From NCBI GenBank assembly GCA_036822055.1, contig DAISIK010000001.1, positions 62,001 to 126,000 on the forward strand: a stretch of 64,000 nucleotides of DNA, read 5' to 3'. Source of the stretch: DAISIK01 sp036822055. Its GTDB lineage: Bacteria; Verrucomicrobiota; Verrucomicrobiia; Opitutales; Puniceicoccaceae. This document shows positions 54,552 through 63,434 of the stretch, in pieces. The notes below the pieces were generated by a model. It ran no database searches and had not been told where the DNA came from. It was given only the letters and a program-made list of their open reading frames with translations. The translations under genes and the position numbers were made by a program. Positions within the stretch are counted from its first letter, which is position 1; the number at the start of each line of letters is the position of its first letter.

Positions 54552-55271
54552 ATGAGACCAACCCCTCTTCATCGTCCCCATATCGGAATCCTTTCCGGGG
54601 CCGGCATCAGCGCCGAATCCGGCCTTCAAACATTCCGTGATGGGGGCGGTCTTTGGGAAGGTCACCGACCCGAAGACGTTGCCACGCCTCTGGCTTGGTC
54701 TAAAGATCCGCTTCAGGTAAACCGTTTTTACAATCAGCGGAGATCTCAGCTCGCCTCCGTTCAACCAAATCCCGGACACCTCAGCCTCGTCGAGATGGAA
54801 ACCTGGGCTCAAGTCTCCATCGTCACCCAAAACATCGACGATCTCCACGAACGTGCAGGCTCAACCAGGGTCCTCCATCTTCACGGAAAACTCACTGAGG
54901 CTCGCAGCTCAATCGATCCTCAGCTTATCGTAAAATTGGGCTATCGCCCTATTGAGTCCGACGAAAAAGCACCCGACGGATCCCTCCTTCGCCCGAGTGT
55001 TGTTTGGTTTGGAGAACAAGTCGAGGCTTTCGAAAGTGCCGCCCGTTTGGTCTCGCGTCTCGATTTCCTCATCGTCGTTGGTACCTCGCTTCTTGTTTTC
55101 CCGGCGGCCTCTTTAACTGATTACCTTCCTCCGGAAAGCCATCTCATTCTTGTTGATCCCCGGCCACCCGAAAATCTTGGCCCCGAGGTCTCGGTAATCT
55201 TCGCCGAACCTGCCTCCACTGGCCTACCCAAGGCCGTTTCCTGGATCAAGGGTCAAGCTTCCAAATCATGA
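54552..55271 (+). CDS. Sir2-family NAD-dependent deacylase without zinc cysteines
   Basis: A 239-residue sirtuin. The NAD-binding motif GAGISAESGLQTFRD, TQNIDDLHERAG and the catalytic-histidine motif HLHGKL are present, as is VVWFGE. The usual two CxxC zinc pairs are missing; the whole protein contains no cysteine. Zinc-free sirtuins are known in some bacteria, and this shortened form is probably functional. The stop overlaps the sugar transferase start by four bases. Confidence 0.88.
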   Translation: MRPTPLHRPHIGILSGAGISAESGLQTFRDGGGLWEGHRPEDVATPLAWSKDPLQVNRFYNQRRSQLASVQPNPGHLSLVEMETWAQVSIVTQNIDDLHERAGSTRVLHLHGKLTEARSSIDPQLIVKLGYRPIESDEKAPDGSLLRPSVVWFGEQVEAFESAARLVSRLDFLIVVGTSLLVFPAASLTDYLPPESHLILVDPRPPENLGPEVSVIFAEPASTGLPKAVSWIKGQASKS

Positions 55272-55906
55272 AGAGGCTGATCGACATCCTCCTCGCCGTT
55301 GCTGCGATGCTGTTACTCAGCCCCCTCATCGTTACGCTCGCCGCCCTTCTCCGCATTCAATTAGGCTCCCCCGTCCTCTTCCGCCAAATACGGATCGGCA
55401 AAGCGAACCAACCTTTCAACCTTTGCAAATTTCGCACCATGCACTACGCAACCGATCCTCATGGCAATCCCCTCGAGGATTCCCTCCGGACCCCGCGCCT
55501 CGGCCAGTTCCTGCGAAGGTACAGTCTGGATGAGCTACCCGAGCTATGGAACATTCTCCGCGGTGAAATGAGTTTCGTCGGTCCGCGGCCTTTACTCCCG
55601 GAATACCTGCCCTACTACTCAGCCGCAGAGGCGAGCCGACACGAGGTTCGCCCCGGCTTGACCGGGTTAGCTCAAGTCAGCGGCCGCAGCCATCTCAGTT
55701 GGGATGAACAACTCCAACTAGATATACAATACGTAGATTCCGCATCGCTGCTCCTCGATTTCAGGATCATTCTTCAGACCGTCTTTCAACTGGTGTATCC
55801 AAAAAATTCTGAAACTCCCGACGGAAAGCAGCGCATTTCTTTAATCGAAGAAAGGCGGGACAGGCTCCCACCCGAGAAGCCTACTCTTCAACAAAGCGAA
55901 AAATAA
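55268..55906 (+). CDS. Undecaprenyl-phosphate sugar-1-phosphate transferase (PglC/WcaJ C-terminal type)
   Basis: A 212-residue monotopic phosphoglycosyl transferase. A hydrophobic N-terminal helix (MKRLIDILLAVAAMLLLSPLIVTLAALL) is followed by FNLCKFRTM and RRYSLDELPELWNILRGEMSFVGPRPLLPEY, where the Asp-Glu pair is catalytic. It would transfer the first sugar phosphate to the lipid carrier during polysaccharide synthesis. It overlaps the end of the DivIC-like gene on the other strand by 26 bases. Confidence 0.9.
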   Translation: MKRLIDILLAVAAMLLLSPLIVTLAALLRIQLGSPVLFRQIRIGKANQPFNLCKFRTMHYATDPHGNPLEDSLRTPRLGQFLRRYSLDELPELWNILRGEMSFVGPRPLLPEYLPYYSAAEASRHEVRPGLTGLAQVSGRSHLSWDEQLQLDIQYVDSASLLLDFRIILQTVFQLVYPKNSETPDGKQRISLIEERRDRLPPEKPTLQQSEK

Positions 55907-56177
55907 CTTCTCCAGGACGCGCAAACCCCAAGCGCTCACGAACCACAGCCTCCAAAAACTCTGGATCGTGGGAAAGTTTTTCGAGGTAAGCCCTCTTCCG
56001 GACAAACTCAGACTCCTTCGCTTCCAAACGACCCGCCATCTCTGCCTCTCGAGCGACAAAGTGGAGATACTCGCGCCGTGTGTCGATGAAAAGGTAGGCG
56101 AATGAGATGAGCAGAGCCACCGGCAATACCGCCAAAACCCATTTTCCAACTTGGGACAGAAACCTCACCATCTCCAT
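55881..56177 (-). CDS. DivIC/FtsB-like septum formation protein
   Basis: A 98-residue protein with one N-terminal membrane helix (VLAVLPVALLISFAYLFI), then a coiled coil and a short C-terminal LGFARPGEVIF segment, as in DivIC/FtsB of many phyla. These proteins link to FtsL and FtsQ in the divisome. The 3' end overlaps the sugar transferase gene. Confidence 0.75.
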   Translation of the reverse strand: MEMVRFLSQVGKWVLAVLPVALLISFAYLFIDTRREYLHFVAREAEMAGRLEAKESEFVRKRAYLEKLSHDPEFLEAVVRERLGFARPGEVIFRFVEE

Positions 56178-56612
56178 TTTTGTACTACAAACAAAGACCT
56201 TGGGAAAGGCTTAAATAGATTCCTCCACCCATTTTACCCTCCTCAACAAGGAATTCCCAACCATCTGGTCGATTCCCGACCCATGCAGCAACCTTCGGTG
56301 GATCGTCCCGCACCATTCCATCTTCGCCCTGTTATCTATGCCCACTACCTAGAAAAGGAGATTACCTTCGCCGATTAGGTTCCGTGTCAGCACCGTCCAG
56401 CATCATGCATGATAAAAATGGCATCAGCGAGGTGCCCTGAGGCGTTCCCCTCATCTTTCGTCTCTGCGAGGATGCCAGCCATCACACCGGAACCCAGGGA
56501 CTCCCTGCTCGGTTTGAGCTTCCCTTTGTCGGTTACCTCGCGGCTGACGCCCGCGCCATTCAGCTAGCCCTTCCCCTTGCCGGGCGTGCGGCGGACTTTA
56601 ACCGCCAAGTGA

Positions 56613-56632
56613 GTGCGCCCTGCCGGGCGCAC
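56613..56632. repeat. GC-rich palindrome
   Basis: GTGCGCCC and GGGCGCAC form a perfect 8-bp stem with a TGCC loop, lying just beyond the terminator of the barrel gene. It has the look of a repetitive extragenic palindrome; copy number cannot be judged from one window. Confidence 0.4.
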
Positions 56633-56633
56633 C

Positions 56634-56672
56634 AAAAAAAAGGCATCAGCACTCAAGAGAGTGCGGATGCCT
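56634..56672 (-). terminator. Rho-independent terminator for the barrel gene
   Basis: On the minus strand AGGCATC-C-GCACTC pairs with GAGTGC-T-GATGCCT around a TCTT loop and is followed by a run of eight T residues. It lies about 20 bases past the stop of the outer-membrane barrel gene. Confidence 0.88.
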
Positions 56673-56694
56673 TGCAAATGGTCTCTGGATAGGA

Positions 56695-57375
56695 TCAGAA
56701 TCCGGTGCTGAAGGAGAATCCCCACCAGAGGAATTCAGAGAGATCAGCATCGTCGATGTCGTTGCCAGCGAAACGGACTCCAACGGAAGCCGAAGAGGTT
56801 GCGTTAACTTCGAGCGAAACATCAGCGGTCAGACCATAGTAGAAATAATCGTCACCTTCATCAGGGGTCACGAAGCCAGCAAAGGCCCCAAGATCGAGAG
56901 AAAGACTTTGATCCAATGGAATGGAGTGACCGATTGAGCCTTCGATCGTCAAAGCTTCAAGATCAAAATCGTAGAAGATGTACGCAGAGGGGGAAGCTAC
57001 CGTATCGGCAGCGATTCCAGCATAGATCTCAGTGGTGTTGTCGTCGGAGGGAGGGAAGTAGTAGACGGTCACCCCGAGATCGAGCGAGAACACATCGTCG
57101 AGGGCGATGCCATAGCCACCAAAGAAGTTGATCTCATTGCCATCAGCATAGGAATCATTGGTGGCGAAAGACCCCCAAGTTCCGACGTAGAGGTCTCCGA
57201 GTTCGATGTCCAATCCAGGCTGGAAGGCATTCTGGGCGAACTTCACCCCGCGGAAGACGTACTCAGACTCCCACGCAAAAGTGGAGGTCACCGAGAGATC
57301 GTCGAGGGATTGAGCCTTGAGAGAACCGAAGCCTACGGCAACGGCTGCAGTGAGGAGCACAATTTGCTTCTTCAT
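56695..57375 (-). CDS. Gcw_chp-like outer-membrane barrel protein
   Basis: A 226-residue exported protein. A signal peptide ends near GSLKAQS. The body has alternating hydrophobic/aromatic strands with the family-like start STFAWESEYVFRGVKFAQNAFQPGLDIELGDLYVGTWGS and a final aromatic ending (WWGFSFSTGF) suited to outer-membrane insertion. It resembles TIGR02001 (Gcw_chp) proteins of unknown role. It has its own terminator and an A/C-rich leader with (AAAC)n-like repeats. Confidence 0.7.
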   Translation of the reverse strand: MKKQIVLLTAAVAVGFGSLKAQSLDDLSVTSTFAWESEYVFRGVKFAQNAFQPGLDIELGDLYVGTWGSFATNDSYADGNEINFFGGYGIALDDVFSLDLGVTVYYFPPSDDNTTEIYAGIAADTVASPSAYIFYDFDLEALTIEGSIGHSIPLDQSLSLDLGAFAGFVTPDEGDDYFYYGLTADVSLEVNATSSASVGVRFAGNDIDDADLSEFLWWGFSFSTGF

Positions 57376-57392
57376 ATCGTTTTCTGTTTAGG

Positions 57393-57414
57393 TTGTTTGT
57401 TTGTGTGTTTGTTT
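57393..57414 (-). promoter_or_regulatory. A/C-rich leader repeat of the barrel gene
   Basis: The minus strand has AAAC-type repeats 18-39 bases before the start codon of the barrel gene. The sequence is unstructured and C/A-rich, which would keep the leader open for translation. No ribosome-binding site of classical type is visible. Low-level evidence only. Confidence 0.25.
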
Positions 57415-57615
57415 CGGCAATACAGCCGACAACTCAGAGGATTCACAGAGTCAGCCAGTTTTCAAGCAAAAACCGGGCCATTATTGCATTTTAGCTGACA
57501 AGATTCCATCAAGAATCTGTAACAATCAGCTCAAGGTGCGCCAAGGTTCATGGAACCGAGTCAATGCAGCAGGCATGCCACTCGGAAAAGAGTACTCTCA
57601 GATTGCAGGGATGGG

Positions 57616-58386
57616 TCAGCTCCTTGAATAGAAGCCTGCCTCAAGCCCCAAAAAGGTCAGGTCGGGGTGATAGGGGAAGCCTGAAACCAATTTTCCGGCA
57701 ATCCATGGCACGCTTCCGCCGGTCGTTATGACTTCCGCCCCTTTTCCGCTTTGGTCTTCCACTGCCAACTCCTTGTCGATGGCGGCTAGAATATTCTCGA
57801 CCATTCCCTCAAATCCATAGGCGTACCCGGCCCGAATGGCTTCCACGGTCGTCTTCCCAATCGCCCGCACCGGCGAACGGTCTTCCAGGTCCACCTGGGG
57901 CAGGAGGGCTGTTTTCTCATGGAGGTAGCTCGTCAGCAGATTCAGTCCCGGCAAGATAACCCCGCCGCAATAGGCTCCCCGCCAGTCAACCACGTCGAAG
58001 GTTACGGCCGTGCCAAAATCAATGATGACGAGAGGCCAAGTAGCCACCCGTTTGCCGCCCAGGGCATTCGCGAGTCGATCTTGCCCAATTTCTGAGGGCC
58101 GTGGGTAATCGATCTCTATGGATGAAATCGTCCGGTCGCTCAAATTGTAGACCTCCATCCCCAGTTGCTCTGCCGCTTTCTCCAGGTAGACATTGGCCGC
58201 CGGGACCACCGAACAGAAGGACAGTCCGATAACCTGTTTCGCCCACTCCGCCATCCAGAGATAGAGCCGATTACCCGGCTCTCTCAATTCCTTTGATCGA
58301 ATATGCATGGAGGCAATCACCACTCCATCCTCCAACACCCCGGCCTTGGCCGAGCTATTTCCAATATCAACCACTAAGAGCCGCAC
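57616..58386 (-). CDS. coaX: Type III pantothenate kinase
   Basis: A 256-residue enzyme for the first step of CoA synthesis. The ASKHA-fold motifs are DIGNSSAKAG near the N terminus, PRPSEIGQDRLANALG, IDFGTAVTFD and GGVILPG; the last TTGGSVPW belongs to the second ATP motif. Length is normal for CoaX. It begins at a GTG and lies 88 bases from the divergent start of the next barrel-like gene. Confidence 0.92.
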   Translation of the reverse strand: MRLLVVDIGNSSAKAGVLEDGVVIASMHIRSKELREPGNRLYLWMAEWAKQVIGLSFCSVVPAANVYLEKAAEQLGMEVYNLSDRTISSIEIDYPRPSEIGQDRLANALGGKRVATWPLVIIDFGTAVTFDVVDWRGAYCGGVILPGLNLLTSYLHEKTALLPQVDLEDRSPVRAIGKTTVEAIRAGYAYGFEGMVENILAAIDKELAVEDQSGKGAEVITTGGSVPWIAGKLVSGFPYHPDLTFLGLEAGFYSRS

Positions 58387-58474
58387 CCCTTCACCAAAGT
58401 TTTCCCAATTTCATAAGGCGAACGAAAAATCTTGGTCGTTCGCCCTTGATCTCCCATTTTCGGGCTTCTCGGTT

Positions 58475-59257
58475 ATGGCTACTCGAATTCAAACACTTCT
58501 CCTCCTCACATTGCTCGGCCTCCACTTTAAGATTGTGGGCGCCGATCCGATCGTTGACACCTCAGGCGATCCGGCCCCGGATCGCATCGAATTCACCAAA
58601 TCGGGCATTTCCAGCCCCGGCCCTTCTCCTTCCGAGCCCTCGCTCGATTCTCATCCACCCGAAATAGATCAGCCATCGGATATCGATCTCACGCCCCAGC
58701 TGGAGCCAGGTCCAAACCCGGGGCTAGAGCTGGAGAAAGAGCCAGAGCCCACATTTACCGGGACTGCTCCACCTCGACCTGAGGAAGCGCCTGAAGTTGA
58801 AAAACAACTTAAAAGTCCCCGCCAGGGCAAAGGTTGGGTCCTCCACCTCAATGCGCTCACTTACCATTTCCAGGACGGATCGGATAACAACGAAACCAAT
58901 TGGGGCCTCGGACTTCAGCGGGAATTCCACCAAAGCCAGAGTCAAAAATACCTCTGGAAAAATTGGCGTTCCTCATGGGAGATCGACGTCTATAACGATT
59001 CCTACTACGATATCGGTGTTGCTGGAGGTGTCCTTTCCCAACGTCCCCTCCTCGACTTCATCGACTTTGGGCTCAAGCTCGGTCTCGTTTACGAGGAGGG
59101 CCTTGAGGAAAAAAACGGCTCTCCACTCCTGCCCTACTTGCTTCCCTTCCTCGAAACTTCCTTCGATACAATGCTGAACGCCCGGGTCACCGTTGTCCCA
59201 CCCATCTCTGATGGGATTACCGGCATCGTTACTCTACAGCTAATCGTGGCCTTCTAG
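58475..59257 (+). CDS. Exported barrel-like protein with Pro/Glu-rich linker
   Basis: About 260 residues from ATG 58475. A signal peptide ends near KIVGADP. Residues about 25-115 are Pro/Ser/Glu/Asp-rich and probably disordered. The C-terminal part has GWVLHLNALTYHFQDG and NETNWGLGLQREF, then alternating strands, which recall a small outer-membrane PagP-like barrel; the match is by pattern only and no catalytic residue was confirmed. Its role is unknown. Confidence 0.55.
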   Translation: MATRIQTLLLLTLLGLHFKIVGADPIVDTSGDPAPDRIEFTKSGISSPGPSPSEPSLDSHPPEIDQPSDIDLTPQLEPGPNPGLELEKEPEPTFTGTAPPRPEEAPEVEKQLKSPRQGKGWVLHLNALTYHFQDGSDNNETNWGLGLQREFHQSQSQKYLWKNWRSSWEIDVYNDSYYDIGVAGGVLSQRPLLDFIDFGLKLGLVYEEGLEEKNGSPLLPYLLPFLETSFDTMLNARVTVVPPISDGITGIVTLQLIVAF

Positions 59258-59339
59258 AACCGCCGCGCAAACCTACCCAAGGCACTTCTGAGCGCTATCT
59301 GTCCCGATTTCTCTTCCCTCAGCCCAATCAGATTAAGGC

Positions 59340-60155
59340 TCACGCCACTTCCAGGGGCTTCGAGTAACGGCGGTTAATCACCTCGGTGGATAGCATCATG
59401 AATTGAACATCGGTTCGGAAAATACTCTTCCCCGCCGACCGGCAGAAGACCGTCACCTTTCCGTAGCGCTTCCGTCCAACTTCGGAATCGAACAAGGTTC
59501 CAAACTCCAAAACCGCCCCCTCTTCAACCGATTCCCCCGAGGTTGCCACCCTAATGTCCAGAAACAAGGGATAGAAGTTCCGCTCCCTCATTTCGTGGAA
59601 ATAGCCGTTCACGTCTCCATCGTTAACCCCCTCATAGACGGGATCATCAAATCGTGAGAATCGGTGAACCAGCGCCCCGCTGTGCGCTCCGATCGCCAGC
59701 AGGTAACGCAACTTGTCTTCCTCGATCTCAAAACCAAGCAAGTTCCGATACTCACCCAGGGAATCATCCAGCTTGAATTTGTAAGGGTAGTGGGGGCGGT
59801 CCTCGATCACAACGGGATCGGTAAGGAGCATCGCCTGCTCTTCCCGGGATAAAATATCCCCCGCCGGGCCCTCCGCCTTTAAGAAACCTTCGCTCGTAAT
59901 TTCAGCAACCACGCTGTCCCCCCCAGCGATCGGATTGCAGAATTGGACAGAGAAACCTACCCCGATCACCTCCGTAAGTCTTCCCAACATCTGGGTCATG
60001 ATGTCCAGACCCTGGATGATCGGACGTCGCCGAAAAACCCTCATTTTTTCCGGATTGTGGAAATACTGGCGGTCCTTAAAACAAGCAATCCGTCGAGCCG
60101 AAAGGTCACCCGGAAATTCCAATTTCAAGGCGCTGGGATAGGTTACGCGTTTCAA
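59340..60155 (-). CDS. Protein of unknown function, possible double hotdog fold
   Basis: A 271-residue cytosolic protein beginning at a TTG. No family was recognised. Its two halves each contain a central helix followed by long strands (GDSVVAEITSEGFLKAEG and EEGAVLEFGTLFDSEVGRK), which recalls a double hotdog layout, an uncertain reading. Its ORF is intact. The nearest divergent gene is the DUF2092-like protein, 108 bases away. Confidence 0.45.
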   Translation of the reverse strand: MKRVTYPSALKLEFPGDLSARRIACFKDRQYFHNPEKMRVFRRRPIIQGLDIMTQMLGRLTEVIGVGFSVQFCNPIAGGDSVVAEITSEGFLKAEGPAGDILSREEQAMLLTDPVVIEDRPHYPYKFKLDDSLGEYRNLLGFEIEEDKLRYLLAIGAHSGALVHRFSRFDDPVYEGVNDGDVNGYFHEMRERNFYPLFLDIRVATSGESVEEGAVLEFGTLFDSEVGRKRYGKVTVFCRSAGKSIFRTDVQFMMLSTEVINRRYSKPLEVA

Positions 60156-60263
60156 AATGTCTTCTGGTTCTGTGTCATGGTTTTCGCCTTCAGCAAGTAG
60201 GTCAATTCCATTCCCGAATCCCTTTTTATTCGCCTTTTCAGCTCTATCGGTTAGCTTTTACCT

Positions 60264-61595
60264 ATGGGTAAAACGGTCTTCTTTCTTCTGGGACTTTCCA
60301 CGTCCCTTCACCTTTCGGCCCAATCGCAGACTGGCGTGACGACCTTCCAGCTCACTCCTGATGGTCTCTCCAAGCACGCAACCCACACGTGGCGAAACAC
60401 TCCGCCTCCTTCCCAACAATACCGCTACACCCCTTCCAACCGGTCTTCCCATCAGCTCCCCCACTCGCACTGGGGCCGCACTTCCAATTACTGGTCCCCG
60501 CCAACCAGGAGCCACCTTCCAAAAACGACGGTCCCTTCCTATCCTACCCACACCCATTACCACCTCCAGCGCTGGCAGCCAGTCTTCCATCCTCGCCACC
60601 CAAAACCTCTCTACCGGCCACCCAGCGGTTCCACGTTTATCATCATCGGGAACTATTCCTTCTACCACCACGGAAGCCTCTGCTACATTCCGATCGTCTC
60701 TCAGGGTCGCACCTATTACCGGGCTGTCTATTCCCCCTTCACCGGTGCCCCCTACCGGCAGAGTTGGAATCCAACAGAGCAACCCCCTCACCGTCCCGAT
60801 CCATCCTCCCGGGAAAGGGATCACCATCAAGACGGCGAGCCAGCCATACGCCTGATCGACGGTCGCCCCTACCAATTAAATCCACGAGGCCAGTGGGAGG
60901 CTCTTGAAACCGTCGAACAACCAGCGGTCGGGCAGGTCATCCATCCCGAAGCCCTTCGTCACCTCCTGGAAACAAGTCGGCTTCTCGCCTCGCTCGACCA
61001 TTTTGCCTACGAAGTGCTCGAAATCCATTTTACCCCGGTCAGCGAAGGCCCCCCTTCGGCTGCCCCGTCATTTACCCGCCAATTCGCCGTCCAACGTCCC
61101 CATAAAGTTAGTTCGCGAACCAAAGATCGGGAGGACGGGAGCCGCTTCTGGTTTAATGGAGAAACCCTGTCCTCGACCCAAGCCAAGTCCTCCACGCTCG
61201 AATCCAGCAAGGTGGTCGGCGACCTCGATCATCTGATCCGGAACATCGGCCTGGACGGTAGATCCCCGCAAAAGTCTCCCTCTTTATTCTGGATTTCCTC
61301 GGATCTCTACGGGCTCCTCAGCCATTCCCTCCAAGAGGCCAGACTTCGCCCCCAACAAGAGCCCGTTGGCAAACACCTTTGCAACGTCATTGAATTGATC
61401 CAGGACGCATCAAAAACCACCCTTTGGATTGATTCCCAGTCAGACTTCCCGCTCCTTCGCCAAATTCAGGTTCAAGATCCTTCCGCATCTGCTCCGGCCT
61501 CGAGCTTCACCATTACCAGCTTTCTTGTTCTTCAGGATTCAGATCCCAGTCTTTTCGCCCCTCCGGCTGACCTTCGCCTGGTCAGAAATGAGTGA
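60264..61595 (+). CDS. Exported protein with His/Pro/Tyr-rich N half and DUF2092-like C half
   Basis: A 443-residue protein with a signal peptide ending near LHLSAQS. Residues about 35-200 are rich in Pro, His, Ser and Tyr and probably unstructured. From about 220 on, ALRHLLETSRLLASLDHFAYEV and RRPHKV-like and GETLSST segments parallel DUF2092, a predicted periplasmic domain related to LolA-like folds. The N-terminal part is not typical of that family. Function is unknown. Confidence 0.55.
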   Translation: MGKTVFFLLGLSTSLHLSAQSQTGVTTFQLTPDGLSKHATHTWRNTPPPSQQYRYTPSNRSSHQLPHSHWGRTSNYWSPPTRSHLPKTTVPSYPTHTHYHLQRWQPVFHPRHPKPLYRPPSGSTFIIIGNYSFYHHGSLCYIPIVSQGRTYYRAVYSPFTGAPYRQSWNPTEQPPHRPDPSSRERDHHQDGEPAIRLIDGRPYQLNPRGQWEALETVEQPAVGQVIHPEALRHLLETSRLLASLDHFAYEVLEIHFTPVSEGPPSAAPSFTRQFAVQRPHKVSSRTKDREDGSRFWFNGETLSSTQAKSSTLESSKVVGDLDHLIRNIGLDGRSPQKSPSLFWISSDLYGLLSHSLQEARLRPQQEPVGKHLCNVIELIQDASKTTLWIDSQSDFPLLRQIQVQDPSASAPASSFTITSFLVLQDSDPSLFAPPADLRLVRNE

Positions 61596-61610
61596 GACCC
61601 GAATCGGCTC

Positions 61611-63305
61611 TTAAACCCGGAAAACTGCCCCCATTTTCTTCCCCATCAGGATTGAGGCACCAATAATCGTCGCCGCAAGGAAAGCCATCGCCCAAACCCC
61701 AAGTGCACTGGCAATATAAACCCCATCGCCGAGCAGTTGCATGAGCTCGAAGATTGCCTTGGTGATCGGATAGTACTCCTGCTTCTGCGCAAGGATTAGG
61801 GAGTCGGACACCTCAAGCATCGACTGGGAAAAAGCCAGAATTCCGCCCGCAATTAAATTAGCAAGGATCAGAGGGAAGGTAATCTTCAAGACGGTTTTGA
61901 ATGGTGGCGCCCCCAGATTCTGAGCCGCTTCTTCGTAGGTGACACTGGTCTGCTGCAGTCCAGCCACCGCCGACCGGACTACAAACGGCAGCTTTCGCAT
62001 CGCGTAGGCTATGATCAACAAAATGGTCGGATTCTCGGTCGCGTCCAGGAACTCGAAGGTCCGGCCCGGCTGGCTCATCGCCAGATAGCCAAAAGCCAGC
62101 ACAATCCCCGGCACCGCCAGCGGAAGCATCGCCAGTGTATCGAGCAGGGTCCTCCCGGGTATCGTCGAGCGCACCACCACAAAGGCGATTGCCACCCCCA
62201 GGATGATGTTCAACCCAATCGCGAGGGAGGAGTAGAACAAACTGTTCTGGATCGCAGGCAACGTCAGGTCATGCCCGAGGGCGATCGAGTAGTTCTCCAG
62301 CGTCCATCCGGTAGGGAGGATCGAGGCGTACCAGTCCTGGGAGAAAGAGATCAAAATCACCGCCAGGTGGGGTAGCAGAGCCAGGAGAATCACTCCCCCA
62401 AAAAGCCCCAAACAGAGCATCTGCCCAATCAACCCCGGTCGGCGCTCCGTCGAAGCATGGCTGGCCTTTGCCATCATGGAGAAGGTATTTCGACCAAAGA
62501 GCCCCTTCCCCACCAAATAGAAAAAGGTCGACGCCACTAGCATCACCGTCACCAGGGCATAGGGAAAGGGATTGCCCTCGATTTCCTTGATTCCGTTGAA
62601 GATTTGCACCGGAGTCACCCGGTTGTAATCAAAGATCAGCGGAACTCCCAGCTCGGTAAATGCCCAGATGAAAACGATCGTGCCCCCTGCAAACAGGCCA
62701 GGTCGCATCAGCGGCAGGGTAATCGTGAAAAAACGCTTCCAGGCTGGCGCACCCAGATTCTCCGCCGCCTCTTCCATCGCCGGATCAATGTTGGCCAGCG
62801 AGGCGACCGCATTGAGGTAGAGGATCGGGTACAAACTCAGTCCATTCAAAAGCACCACTCCCCAAAAGCGATTCTGCCCCAGCCAGTCGATTGCCATTCC
62901 AGGCTCCAGAATCCCCAGGTGGACCAGAGCAGTATTCAAAACCCCGTACTGCCCGAGGATCTGCTTCACTCCCACTGCTCCCACAAATGGCGGCAGCATG
63001 ATCGGCAGCAAAACCAAAAGTGAGAGAGTCTTTTTGCCAACAAAGGAATAACGGTCGGACACCACCGCTAGCGGCACAGCCAGAAGCATCGCGATGAGCG
63101 TGGAAAAAACCCCCATCCCGAAGGCATTCAAAAGGCCCTCGACATAAACCGAGTTGGCAAAAACCCCAGCCACATAGGCGAATGTCCACTCCCCATCCGC
63201 ACCGACAAATCCGCCGTAAACGATCTCGTAAATCGGAAGGAAGAAAAACGCCGTGAAGATCGCAAGAGTTCCTGCGAGAACAAAATAGGAAAAGGAGCGA
63301 CTCAC
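61611..63305 (-). CDS. Two-domain ABC permease, ferric iron/thiamine-type
   Basis: A 564-residue protein with about twelve membrane helices and two permease domains. The cytoplasmic EAA loops are EEAAENLGAPAWKRFFTITLPL and EEAAQNLGAPPFKTVLKITFPL, as in FbpB/ThiP-type permeases that make a whole channel from one chain. It begins at a GTG. No matching ATPase or binding protein is in the window; they may follow beyond the HI0933-like gene. Iron is the most usual substrate of such proteins, but this is not proven here. Confidence 0.85.
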   Translation of the reverse strand: MSRSFSYFVLAGTLAIFTAFFFLPIYEIVYGGFVGADGEWTFAYVAGVFANSVYVEGLLNAFGMGVFSTLIAMLLAVPLAVVSDRYSFVGKKTLSLLVLLPIMLPPFVGAVGVKQILGQYGVLNTALVHLGILEPGMAIDWLGQNRFWGVVLLNGLSLYPILYLNAVASLANIDPAMEEAAENLGAPAWKRFFTITLPLMRPGLFAGGTIVFIWAFTELGVPLIFDYNRVTPVQIFNGIKEIEGNPFPYALVTVMLVASTFFYLVGKGLFGRNTFSMMAKASHASTERRPGLIGQMLCLGLFGGVILLALLPHLAVILISFSQDWYASILPTGWTLENYSIALGHDLTLPAIQNSLFYSSLAIGLNIILGVAIAFVVVRSTIPGRTLLDTLAMLPLAVPGIVLAFGYLAMSQPGRTFEFLDATENPTILLIIAYAMRKLPFVVRSAVAGLQQTSVTYEEAAQNLGAPPFKTVLKITFPLILANLIAGGILAFSQSMLEVSDSLILAQKQEYYPITKAIFELMQLLGDGVYIASALGVWAMAFLAATIIGASILMGKKMGAVFRV

Positions 63306-63434
63306 TCCAATACCCTTAAGTCGTACCCACCCGAAATTAAAGCCATCAGTTGACCTTCATTCTGAAACAATTTTGTCACCTCTCGTGGCCATCTCCACGA
63401 ATTGCCAGACCATCTCCAGGTTGAATTCCGAAAC

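Larger units (their letters stand above)
56178..56694. other. Gap of about 520 bases with possible gene remnant and palindromes
   Basis: No clear complete gene. A reading frame of 84 codons without a usual start, 56441-56692 on the plus strand, carries RFELPFVGYLAADA and GRAADFNRQVSAPCRAHQ, but it begins right after a stop and no family was recognised. ATCATGCATGAT (56402-56413) and GTGCGCCC-TGCC-GGGCGCAC (56613-56632) are perfect palindromes. The 3' end of the gap includes the terminator of the barrel gene on the minus strand. Confidence 0.4.
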
